Shown one piece after another: positions 37,862-44,986 of a stretch of DNA of 64,000 nt. Source of the DNA: Nevskia sp. (GTDB lineage Bacteria > Pseudomonadota > Gammaproteobacteria > Nevskiales > Nevskiaceae); contig JADHNH010000003.1 of assembly GCA_016779605.1 (NCBI GenBank), positions 1-64,000 of the forward strand. Reading direction: 5' to 3'. Numbering within the stretch: position 1 is the first letter of the stretch; each line of letters begins with the position of its first letter. A program made the translations under genes and the position numbers. A model generated the notes under the pieces. That model made no database searches. It saw nothing but the letters and a program-made list of their open reading frames with translations, and was not told the DNA's origin.

Positions 37862-38466
37862 CGCACCGTGATCTCGACGCGGCGGTTGCGCGGCTCCGGC
37901 GTCTGGTCGGGTGTGGCCACCAGCAGCTGCCGCTCGCCGCGGCCGACCGCGATGACCGAATCCGGCGGCAGCTTGCGCGCCAGCAGCAGCAGCCGCACCG
38001 CCTGGGCGCGCTTGAGCGACAGGGCGTCGTTGTAGGCCGGGTCGCCCATGGTGTCGGTATGGCCGGTCACCACCAGCTCGGACGCCTGGCGGCGGCTGAT
38101 CTCGCCGAACACTTTTTCGAACTGCAGCTTGGAGTCGTCGGTCAGCGCGTCGGAATCGGCGACGAAATACAGGGTGTAGCTGGCCGGCGGGATCGGTTCG
38201 GCGGCGAGCGCCTTGGCGAAAATCTGCGCCACGGCGGCCGCTTGCAGGGTGGCCGGCTTCACGCTGTCGCCGCCGCCGGAGGCTGCGGCATAGGCGTGAT
38301 CCAGCAGGGTCTTGGCGCCGCCGGACTCGACCTGCACGGCGCCGACGTGGCCGTTGTCCTCCGGCAGCACCACGACGAGGTTGTTGTTCTGCGTGGCGCA
38401 GGCCGACAGCAGCCCGGCGGCAAGCAGCGCGGCACCAGGGGCGAGGCGCTGCCCGGGCCGCCTCAT
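37858..38466 (-). CDS. OmpA-family lipoprotein
   Basis: 202 residues. The leader ends at the lipobox LLSAC. The C-terminal half is an OmpA-like peptidoglycan-binding domain (SYTLYFVADSDALTDDSKLQFEKVF, VTGHTDTMGDPAYNDALSLKRAQAV, EPRNRRVEI), with the Asp and Arg that hold diaminopimelate in TDT and NRRVEI. It probably tethers the outer membrane to the cell wall. Its ATG overlaps the TGA of the FecR-domain gene. FecR, OmpA-like and CHASE2 proteins are often encoded together, which suggests they form one envelope-sensing unit. Confidence 0.88.
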   Translation of the reverse strand: MRRPGQRLAPGAALLAAGLLSACATQNNNLVVVLPEDNGHVGAVQVESGGAKTLLDHAYAAASGGGDSVKPATLQAAAVAQIFAKALAAEPIPPASYTLYFVADSDALTDDSKLQFEKVFGEISRRQASELVVTGHTDTMGDPAYNDALSLKRAQAVRLLLLARKLPPDSVIAVGRGERQLLVATPDQTPEPRNRRVEITVR

Positions 38467-38906
38467 CGGGCGCCCGCGTCGGCGCGCACCACGAAATGGG
38501 TGCCGCGCACGCCGAGCAGCGCGGCGGGCGTCTGCACGTGCATGGCGAACGGGGTCTGCTCGACGATCTGGCCGGACTTCACCGCCAGCGTGCCCGACTT
38601 GAGCGAGGAGTCGAACACCCCTTCGTGGGTGGTCGGGTCGAAGCGGAAGCGGGTGAGGTCGAGCTTGCTGTCGGGCCCCAGGGCCATCATGCTGTTGTCG
38701 GCAAAGGTGATGCCGACGCTGCCGTCCGCACCGGTCGCGATGCGGTCGGCCTGGTGCACGCGGTCGCCCGGCGCGGCCCTGGACTCGGTGCCGCCGCGGG
38801 TGATGGTGACGCTGCCGGCGGCGGTCTTGATCTGGCCGATCGAATCGTCGCCCGGCGCGGGGCCGGCGACCAGCAACGCGGCGAGGATGAGGCTCAGTCG
38901 ATGCAT
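38463..38906 (-). CDS. FecR-domain periplasmic protein
   Basis: 147 residues. Signal peptide about 1-19 (ending PAPG-DD), then a FecR-type beta domain: IGQIKTAAGSVTITRGGT, GDRVHQADRIATGADGSVGITFADNSMMALGPDS and the closing TPAALLGVRGTHFVV. It lacks the cytoplasmic anti-sigma part of true FecR, so it is an exported FecR-domain protein. Start ATG at 38906 has GGGAGA about 10 bases upstream. It is directly back-to-back with the RsbW-like gene: the two ATGs make one ATGCAT. Coupled to the OmpA-like gene downstream. Confidence 0.85.
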   Translation of the reverse strand: MHRLSLILAALLVAGPAPGDDSIGQIKTAAGSVTITRGGTESRAAPGDRVHQADRIATGADGSVGITFADNSMMALGPDSKLDLTRFRFDPTTHEGVFDSSLKSGTLAVKSGQIVEQTPFAMHVQTPAALLGVRGTHFVVRADAGAR

Positions 38907-39338
38907 GGCGCGGATTCTCCCGATGCGGGACTGACATTGAACCTGCCGGCCCGGCTGCCGTCTGTGATGCACGCCCTGGAAACCATAAGCCAATTTGCCC
39001 GCCTGCGAAACATCGGCGGTGCGACCCTCGCCCGCCTGAACGTCGCCGTCGAGGAGCTGGCGACCAACACCATCAAGTACGGTTACGGCGGCGAATGCGA
39101 CCGCCCGATCCGTATCGCGCTCGCCGCCCCGCGCGATGCCGACATGGTCGAGCTGACTTACGAAGACGAAGCCGCCCCTTTCGATCCGCTGGACTGGCAC
39201 GCACGCTGGCAGGCCCGGCCCATTGCCGGCGGCCGCGAACCCGGCGGACGCGGCATCGCCCTGGTCGTGGGCCTGTCGCGCGGCGCGGCTTATTCGCCGC
39301 TGGCGCCCGGCAACCGCCTGCGGCTGAGGATCGGCTGA
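38901..39338 (+). CDS. RsbW-like anti-sigma serine kinase / ATP-binding protein
   Basis: 145 residues of the GHKL kinase fold. The N box is LARLNVAVEELATNTIKYGYGG and the G box is GGREPGGRGIALVVGLS. ATP-dependent kinases of this type phosphorylate STAS antagonists (here the 34393 product) and sequester a sigma factor or other target. The start at 38901 is required to keep the first strand LTLNLPARLP. This means it begins inside the start region of the divergent FecR gene. A later ATG at 38967 would cut the domain. No gene for a sigma factor is adjacent. Confidence 0.85.
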   Translation: MHGADSPDAGLTLNLPARLPSVMHALETISQFARLRNIGGATLARLNVAVEELATNTIKYGYGGECDRPIRIALAAPRDADMVELTYEDEAAPFDPLDWHARWQARPIAGGREPGGRGIALVVGLSRGAAYSPLAPGNRLRLRIG

Positions 39339-39589
39339 CCGCAGGTGCGCCGTCGGCAAGTCAACACCGCGGTGCCGCAAGACCCTCTCGATTCCATTGG
39401 CTGGAGCATCAATTATCCATAGCCCTTGAGGCTGTGTAAGATACCGGCAGCTCGTGGGTCGGCGGCACCCTAGGCGTTCGCTCCGACTTCGCTGGCAGTT
39501 TGACGGGCGTCGGACTGGACTGTCGAATCAACAAGTCCAGGACATCGCGCTGTTTAATTGGGGTTATTTCAAAAACGGGGCTCAATATC
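39339..39589. other. Intergenic stretch of lower GC
   Basis: About 250 bases with no gene. It is less GC-rich than neighbours and leads into two lipoprotein genes. AATTGGGGTTATTTCAAAAA at about 39556 is the most AT-rich portion and lies just ahead of the first lipoprotein start. No definite promoter or repeat was identified. Confidence 0.3.
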
Positions 39590-39991
39590 ATGATCAAGCG
39601 CGTAATGCGTTCAAGCTTGCCGCTGTTCGTCGCGGCCGCAGTCGGCGGCTGCAGTGCAACTCCTGAAAAGCCAGCTTCATCACAGCCGGGGCTCGTGTAC
39701 GACAAGCCGGCCGCCGAAGTCCAGCAAGCGGCGGTCGATGCGCTCACCGCCAATGGCTTCAACATCAACTCGTCGCAGCCGATCTACGTCGAGGGATCGC
39801 GTCCGCACAAGGTCGGCTTGCTCGTAGGGTCCGGCGGCGAGACCGTCGGCGTTTGGCTGGAATCGCTGTCGCCGACGCGTACCGGTGTCAAGGTGGATAC
39901 GGCCAAATCGATCGCTGGAATTGCCGGCCAAAAGAGCTGGAATTCCGAGATTGTCCAGGCAATGGACAAGAGCGTAGGGCCGCACGAGTAA
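39590..39991 (+). CDS. Lipoprotein of unknown function
   Basis: 133 residues. Leader of 20 residues ending AVGGC (lipobox-like), then a compact domain with VQQAAVDALTANGFNINSSQPIYVEGSRPHKVGLLVGSGGETVGVWLESL, in which alternating strand and helix patterns suggest a small alpha/beta fold. I cannot assign it to a named family with certainty. The start ATG at 39590 was chosen because it begins the leader. An upstream ATG at 39500 would add 30 unrelated residues, and 39605 is an alternative. Codon use is less GC-biased than the neighbours. Confidence 0.7.
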   Translation: MIKRVMRSSLPLFVAAAVGGCSATPEKPASSQPGLVYDKPAAEVQQAAVDALTANGFNINSSQPIYVEGSRPHKVGLLVGSGGETVGVWLESLSPTRTGVKVDTAKSIAGIAGQKSWNSEIVQAMDKSVGPHE

Positions 39992-40016
39992 GGTTCGGAC
40001 GCAATGGAGTGAAGCG

Positions 40017-40403
40017 ATGCAGGAGACCGTGGGAGCATCGGCTGGCGCGGTCTCCCTTTTTCTTGCCGCCGTGCTGTCTGCCTGTACCACCCAGGGTTCG
40101 TTTCGCGAGCTGGGAACGAGCTATCCGCCGAAACCCGGAAACTGCGAGATCGAGATTTTCAAGGGCTCCGATCCGGGCAAGCCTTACATTCGGATTTCGA
40201 AGATCAATGTCCATCTGGAAAAAACCCACTTTGTGCACTCCGACCTGAGCTCGGCATCCAAGGAGTTGAAGCGCCAAGCCTGCCTGTCGGGCGCTGACGC
40301 CCTCATCGAGCTGTCGGAAAGCTCATCCGGCTACCTCGAAACGCGCATGTATAACGTGACTGCGACCGGCATCGTCTTTCAGACACGCTCCGCGGATCAT
40401 TGA
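40017..40403 (+). CDS. Lipoprotein of unknown function
   Basis: 128 residues. Leader of 22 residues ends at the lipobox LSAC. The mature part begins TTQGSFRELGTSYPPKP and contains CEIEIFKGSDP, a central KTHFVH segment and KELKRQACLSGADALIELSESSSGYLETRMYNVTATGIVF, resembling small outer-membrane stress lipoproteins with a Cys pair (in NCEIEI and RQACLSG) that may form a disulfide. It starts 25 bases after the previous lipoprotein gene, so the two may be co-expressed. No function known. As in its neighbour, GC content is lower than the surrounding genes. Confidence 0.7.
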   Translation: MQETVGASAGAVSLFLAAVLSACTTQGSFRELGTSYPPKPGNCEIEIFKGSDPGKPYIRISKINVHLEKTHFVHSDLSSASKELKRQACLSGADALIELSESSSGYLETRMYNVTATGIVFQTRSADH

Positions 40404-40440
40404 GTGGTGGGATTCGGCATAGCGTGCCGATTCCCATGTC

Positions 40441-41541
40441 CTATGCCGGGCCCAGCTCGTCGATGAGCTGCTTCTGGAACGCCACCACGCGCGCGCTCGG
40501 CTGCCACAGGCCGAACATCTCCAGCTCCGGGTCGACCACCGCGGTGGTTTCGCCACTCAGGGCCTCCAGGATCGCCTGCCCGCAGAACGGCACATACGCT
40601 TCCGAGTAGCCGCCCTCGTGCACGATCGCCAGGCGGCCTCCGCAGAGCCGCCCGGCGGCCTGCTTGATCCGCGCGGTCAGCTCGCGGTAGGTCTGGCTGT
40701 GCAGCAGCATGCGCGCCAGCGGGTCCACCGCGCTGGCGTCGAGGCCGCTGGACACCACGATCAGCTCGGGCTTGAAGCGCTCGAGTGCGGGGATCACCAG
40801 CCGCTCGAAGGCGTACAGGTAGGCCTCGTGGCCGCAGCCAGCGGGCAGCGGGATGTTGAGGTTGAAGCCCAGGCCCTGGCCCTCGCCGCGGTCCGCCGCG
40901 CCGCTGTAGCCCGGCGGAAAGCAGTGCTCCTGGTGGATCGAGATGGTGAGGGTGTCGGCGCGCCGGTAGTAGATCGCCTGCGTGCCATTGCCGTGGTGCA
41001 CGTCCCAGTCGACCACCGCCACGCGCATGGCGCCGTGGCGGGCGCGCGCGGCTTCCACGGCGATCGCCACGTTGGCCAGCAGGCAGAAGCCCATCGGCAG
41101 GTCCGGCAGGCAGTGGTGGCCGCCGGGGCGGCACAGCGCATAGGCATTGGCCAGCCGGCCGGCGACGACGTCGTCGACCGCCGCCTTGGCCAGGCCCGCC
41201 GAAATCCGCGCGATGTCGAAGCCGCCACGGCTGAACGGCGCGAGCTGGCCGAGGTCGCCGCCGCCGGCTTCGCTGGCGGCCTTGAAGCGGTCGATGTAGT
41301 CGCGGGTATGCACCCGCAGCAAGTCCTCGATCGTCGCCGGCTCGGCCTCCGCCATGGCCAGCTTCTTCGCCAGGCCCGAGGCGGTGACCAGGCCCAGGAT
41401 GCGGCGCTTGCTTTCGGGCGTGTCGGCGCCGTAGCTGCCGGATGGCGGCTGCACCCAGTCGCCGATGGGGAAATACAGGGCCTGCACGCCGGTGCAATGC
41501 CAGAAGGTACGCTCGTCCGTATAAAACCCGGTCTTGGCCAT
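40441..41541 (-). CDS. Histone deacetylase-family protein (acetylpolyamine/acetoin-type)
   Basis: 366 residues with the arginase/deacetylase fold. Zinc ligands are in VVDWDVHHGNGTQ (Asp and His) and VSSGLDASAVDPLARM (Asp). The active-site His pair is in CRPGGHHCLP, where the usual RPPGHH has Gly for the second Pro. The IHQEHCFPPGYSG loop and IVHEGGYSEAYVP Tyr motif agree with class II-like bacterial deacetylases, which act on acetylated polyamines or small amides. The ATG at 41541 has GGTGGAG upstream. A GTG at 41559 is a possible alternative. It lies 21 bases after the HD-domain gene. Confidence 0.9.
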   Translation of the reverse strand: MAKTGFYTDERTFWHCTGVQALYFPIGDWVQPPSGSYGADTPESKRRILGLVTASGLAKKLAMAEAEPATIEDLLRVHTRDYIDRFKAASEAGGGDLGQLAPFSRGGFDIARISAGLAKAAVDDVVAGRLANAYALCRPGGHHCLPDLPMGFCLLANVAIAVEAARARHGAMRVAVVDWDVHHGNGTQAIYYRRADTLTISIHQEHCFPPGYSGAADRGEGQGLGFNLNIPLPAGCGHEAYLYAFERLVIPALERFKPELIVVSSGLDASAVDPLARMLLHSQTYRELTARIKQAAGRLCGGRLAIVHEGGYSEAYVPFCGQAILEALSGETTAVVDPELEMFGLWQPSARVVAFQKQLIDELGPA

Positions 41542-41562
41542 CGTTCGCGAATGCTCCACCGA

Positions 41563-42102
41563 TCACCACTTCAGGAAGGGCGGCGGGCTCAAGGGATGCT
41601 TGCGCAACCAGCCGCCCGCCAGTTGCACCAGCCGCTTGTGAAACCCCGCGTTGGGAAACTGCCGCTTGACGCTGTGGATGTACGCGCGCGGCAGGCCGAA
41701 TTTGACCATGCCCAGGGAGACGTCGACCAGGTCGGCGCGGCGGAACACCTCCACCAGCGGATAGCGCATGTCGTGATATCCACGCAGCTTGTGATGCAGG
41801 TCGATCATCAGCCCGACCTCCTCGATCCAGGCTTCGCGGCCATGCTGCAGCAGGTAGTCCCTTGCCCTGGCGGCCGATGGCGGCAGGTAGTCGATGGTGC
41901 CGTCGCTCCAGATACCCAGGTCGTGGAAGCAGCCGGCGATGACGATCTTTTCGCGCGCCTGCGCGTCACCGCCGTGCAGGGCGAAGCAGAAGTGCACCAT
42001 GCGGTAGACGTGGTTGCGGTAGGCCAGGAAATCATCGCCGAGCGCCTGCTTCCACCGGCCGAGGATGTCCTCCAGAAGATCGATGCGTGGTTCGATGGTC
42101 AA
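41563..42102 (-). CDS. HD-domain protein
   Basis: 179 residues. The metal motif is H...AGCFHDLGIW, with the first His in RNHVYRMVHF, followed by IDYLPPSAARARDYLL and a helical C-terminus, as in small HD phosphohydrolases. No catalytic partner domain is attached, so the substrate is unknown. No ATG matches the conserved N-terminus: a TTG at 42102 with GGAG 7 bases upstream starts LTIEPRIDLLEDILGRW and is the best choice. A much longer frame reaching 42300 would overlap the divergent AraC gene and is not supported. Confidence 0.75.
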   Translation of the reverse strand: MTIEPRIDLLEDILGRWKQALGDDFLAYRNHVYRMVHFCFALHGGDAQAREKIVIAGCFHDLGIWSDGTIDYLPPSAARARDYLLQHGREAWIEEVGLMIDLHHKLRGYHDMRYPLVEVFRRADLVDVSLGMVKFGLPRAYIHSVKRQFPNAGFHKRLVQLAGGWLRKHPLSPPPFLKW

Positions 42103-42222
42103 GGCCGGCTCCGCCGCGGTTCGGGCCACTGGCCCCGACCCATCAGAGTATTGCGACGCAGACCGCACGCCGCGAGTGGCCCAACCGACAAAACACGATA
42201 AGATCGGGCCAAGCCCATCGTC

Positions 42223-43197
42223 ATGGCGGCGGCACGCCGCGCGCAGAGGCCCAGGCACGTCGTCGCCGTGGTCGCCTTCGACCGGATCAGCCCGTTCCAC
42301 CTGTCAGTGCCCTGCGTGGTGTTCGGCGAATCGCATCCCGGCGCGCCGGACTTCGACCTGCGCGTGTGCGCGGCCGAGCGCGGCCCGCTGACCACCACCG
42401 CCGGCTTTGCGGTGGCGGTGCGTCACGGGCTGGAGGCGCTGAGGAAGGCGCGCACGGTGATCGTGCCGAGCTGGCGCGACCCGGGCGAGCGCCCGCCGCA
42501 GCGCCTGCTCGACGCGCTGGCCGCGGCGCACCGGCGCGGCGCGCAGGTGGTGGGCCTGTGCCTGGGCGCCTACGTGCTGGCCGAGGCCGGCCTGCTGGAC
42601 GGGCGCCGCGCCACCACGCACTGGGCCTACGCGCAGGACTTCGCCCGGCGCTATCCGCAGGTGCGGGTCGACGCCGACGTGCTCTATATCGACGACGGCG
42701 ACATCCTGACTTCGGCGGGCACTGCCGCGGGCCTGGACTGCTGCCTGCACATGCTGCGCCAGCAGTACGGCGCCGGGCCGGCCAACTGCGTGGCGCGCCG
42801 GCTGGTGGTGCCGCCGCACCGGCAGGGCGGCCAGGCGCAGTTCATCGAGCGGCCGCTGCCGGCCACCGCGCGCGACTCGCGACTAGCACAGGTGCTGGAA
42901 TGGACCCGCGCCAACCTGCAGCAGCCGCACAGCCTGGACAGCCTCGCCGCCCGCGCGCTGATGAGCCGGCGCACGTTCACGCGCCATTTCCGCCTGCTCA
43001 CCGGCGCCACCGTGGGCGACTGGCTGCTGGGCGAGCGCCTGGCACTGGGCCGGCACCTGTTGGAAACCAGCGACCATCCGGTGGAGCAGGTCGCCGCGCT
43101 CGCCGGCTTCGGTTCGCCGGTGTCGATGCGCCACCACTTCCGCAAGGCCTACGGCGTTTCGCCGAGCGCGCTGCGGCGGACCTTCAGGGGCAGCTGA
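42223..43197 (+). CDS. AraC-family regulator with DJ-1/PfpI-like amidase domain (GlxA/FtrA-like)
   Basis: 324 residues. Residues 10-190 are a DJ-1/PfpI domain with the nucleophile-elbow Cys in VVGLCLGAYVLAEAG. Residues 215-320 are an AraC helix-turn-helix pair (LDSLAARALMSRRTFTRHFRLLTG and VEQVAALAGFGSPVSMRHHFRKAYG). The type includes regulators such as GlxA and FtrA, with a ligand-sensing N-terminus of uncertain function. It is divergent from the HD/HDAC pair, so it may regulate those genes. The ATG at 42223 begins 121 bases from the HD start. Confidence 0.9.
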   Translation: MAAARRAQRPRHVVAVVAFDRISPFHLSVPCVVFGESHPGAPDFDLRVCAAERGPLTTTAGFAVAVRHGLEALRKARTVIVPSWRDPGERPPQRLLDALAAAHRRGAQVVGLCLGAYVLAEAGLLDGRRATTHWAYAQDFARRYPQVRVDADVLYIDDGDILTSAGTAAGLDCCLHMLRQQYGAGPANCVARRLVVPPHRQGGQAQFIERPLPATARDSRLAQVLEWTRANLQQPHSLDSLAARALMSRRTFTRHFRLLTGATVGDWLLGERLALGRHLLETSDHPVEQVAALAGFGSPVSMRHHFRKAYGVSPSALRRTFRGS

Positions 43198-43213
43198 AGC
43201 GTCGCGACCAGCC

Positions 43214-43615
43214 TCAGCCGCCGGCCTGCAGCATCGCCGCCATTTTCTGGTGGATCAGGTTGATCGCCTTGAGCGGGCGCAGCATCACCTTGAACTCGAC
43301 GATGCGGCCGTCCCCGTCCCACTTGATCAGGTCCACGCCGTTGACGGCAACGCCGTCGATCTCGACCTGGAACTCCAGCATGGCGTCGCGCGGGCCGGCG
43401 ATCTCGCGCACGTAGCGGAACGTGGGGTTGAAGAACACCTGGAACGCCGCGGCCAGGTAGCGCCTGGTGATCGCCTTGCCGACCTGCGGCGTGTGCACCA
43501 CCGGCGAGTGGAACACCGCGGTCTCGGCGAGCAGCGCATCGAGGCCGGCGGCGTCGCGCTGCGCGGCGACCTGGTGCCAGCGCGCAAGTGTGTCGATGGG
43601 CTTGTCGGCGGCCAT
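43214..43615 (-). CDS. NTF2-like (SnoaL-type) protein
   Basis: 133 residues of the cone-shaped NTF2 fold: RWHQVAAQRDAAGLDALLAETAVFHSPVVHTPQVGKAITRRYL, then AMLEFQVEIDGVAVNGVDLIKWDGDGRIVEFKVMLRPLKAI. Such proteins range from small enzymes (isomerases, cyclases) to ligand binders, and no catalytic set can be recognised. The ATG overlaps the TGA of lepB (TGATG), so it is translationally coupled to the signal peptidase gene. The coupling is odd since the two have no known functional tie. Confidence 0.75.
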   Translation of the reverse strand: MAADKPIDTLARWHQVAAQRDAAGLDALLAETAVFHSPVVHTPQVGKAITRRYLAAAFQVFFNPTFRYVREIAGPRDAMLEFQVEIDGVAVNGVDLIKWDGDGRIVEFKVMLRPLKAINLIHQKMAAMLQAGG

Positions 43616-44289
43616 CAGTCGAGCGTCCGGCCGAAGCGCGCAAAGCGCGGCATCCAGTTGCCGGTGATGTCGGCCGACACCAGCACCGTCACCGCGCGGC
43701 CGATCAGCAGCTCGCGCGGCACCAGGCCGAAGTAGCGCGAGTCGGCGCTGTTGTCGCGGTTGTCGCCCAGCATCAGGTAGCGGTCCGCCGCCACCCGCAG
43801 CGGGCCGAAACTGTCGCGGCGCGAGGCGCCCGGCAGGCTCAGCCACTGCACGATGCGCTCGCCGTCGGCGGTCTTCTCGTCGAGCTGCACCGCGTGCACC
43901 ACCGTGTCTGCGGCCACGCGCTCGAGCACGGTGGCCACCGGCGCGTAGCTCGCAGCCCGGCCGTTGACGATCAGGGTCTTGTCGCGCATCTCCACGCTGT
44001 CGCCGGGCAGCGCGACCAGGCGCTTGATCAGGCGGTGGCCGTTCTGCGGCGAGTAGAAGGTGACGATGTCGCCGCGCCGCGGCTCGCCGACGCGCGCCAG
44101 CACCACCTGGGTCAGCGGCAGCTTGAAGTCGTACGCCAGCCGGTTGACCAGCACCACGTCGCCTTCGAGGATGGTGGGACGCATGGAGCCGGAGGGCACG
44201 CGGTTCCAGTCGGCCACGGCGCTGCGCACCAGCCCGAGCAGCAGCGCCAGCACCAGCAGGCCGCGGTTGTTGCGAATCCATTGGTTCAC
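43615..44289 (-). CDS. lepB: Signal peptidase I
   Basis: 224 residues. One N-terminal membrane helix (about 10-24), then the S26 catalytic Ser35 in VPSGSM and Lys89 in RLIKRLVALPGD, with the conserved LMLGDNRDNSADSRYFG box D/E. It cleaves leader peptides from exported proteins at the outer face of the inner membrane. It lacks the second transmembrane segment found in E. coli LepB, like the shorter Gram-negative forms, so the protein is a minimal version. Not adjacent to lepA or rnc as in E. coli. Followed by the NTF2-like gene with overlapping TGATG. Confidence 0.93.
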   Translation of the reverse strand: MNQWIRNNRGLLVLALLLGLVRSAVADWNRVPSGSMRPTILEGDVVLVNRLAYDFKLPLTQVVLARVGEPRRGDIVTFYSPQNGHRLIKRLVALPGDSVEMRDKTLIVNGRAASYAPVATVLERVAADTVVHAVQLDEKTADGERIVQWLSLPGASRRDSFGPLRVAADRYLMLGDNRDNSADSRYFGLVPRELLIGRAVTVLVSADITGNWMPRFARFGRTLD

Positions 44290-44357
44290 GCTTCTGGCTC
44301 CTTGCTACGGGAACGCAAGATGGCCGCCGAAGCGTAGCCCAATCCGGGTGTACGCGG

Positions 44358-44942
44358 CTAATGCTCGTAGTAGCGCGCGGCCCAGTCGCGGGCTTGCCCC
44401 AGCTCCCCCTCGCGCGCCAGCAGCCCGTCGAAGATCGCCTCCAGGCCGGCATGGGTGCCGCGCACGCCGGCGACGACCTGCGCGGCCCAGTCGAAGTAGT
44501 CCAGCTTGCGTTCGGCGCCCCAGTCTTTCGGCGGCGCGCTCAGCAGGTCGCGCAGGTTGCAGATCTTGTCGGCCAGCTTGACCAGCTTGGCCTGCGGCGA
44601 ACGGTGCGGCGCATGCTCGATCTGCAGGCGCTTGCGCAGGTGCGAGTCCAGGTTCTTGTCGTCGGTCACCTCCAGCACCACCGCGGTGACCTCGGAACCG
44701 AACATGCCCTCCAGCTCTTCGGCCGTGGTCTGCGTGTCCTCGATGGTGTCGTGCAGGATCGCCGCGCACAGCACCACCGGGTCGAACACGCCGCCTTCGT
44801 TGGCCAGCACGTTGGCCAGCGCGATCGGGTGGTTGATGTACGGCGACGCTGCCGCGTCCTTGCGCCGCTGGTGCCGGTGCTTCTCGGCGGCGAAGGCGAT
44901 CGCCCGGACCAGGAAGCCGAGCGGGCTTTCTTCAGAACTCAT
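44358..44942 (-). CDS. MESH1-like HD hydrolase (small ppGpp hydrolase)
   Basis: 194 residues containing only an HD domain of RelA/SpoT type: FAAEKHRHQRRKDAAASPYINHPIALA with the first ligand His, then AILHDTIEDTQTT (HD with EDT), later KLVKLADKICNLRDLL with the Asp ligand. The pattern matches the MESH1/SpoT-like ppGpp (or NADPH) hydrolase family, without any synthetase or TGS domain. ATG 44942 has AGGAGAGG close upstream, which favours it over an upstream ATG at 44990. It lies between mnmE and lepB on the same strand. Confidence 0.88.
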   Translation of the reverse strand: MSSEESPLGFLVRAIAFAAEKHRHQRRKDAAASPYINHPIALANVLANEGGVFDPVVLCAAILHDTIEDTQTTAEELEGMFGSEVTAVVLEVTDDKNLDSHLRKRLQIEHAPHRSPQAKLVKLADKICNLRDLLSAPPKDWGAERKLDYFDWAAQVVAGVRGTHAGLEAIFDGLLAREGELGQARDWAARYYEH

Positions 44943-44986
44943 GAACCTCTCCTGGGCCAGGACCGGTACCCGCCTGGCCATCACAT

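Noticed and set aside
38967-39338. Shorter RsbW-like gene from ATG 38967
   Set aside because: It would delete the first beta strand of the kinase fold, so the earlier start is preferred.
41563-42300. Longer version of the HD protein
   Set aside because: The extra N-terminal part has no homology and overlaps the divergent AraC gene.
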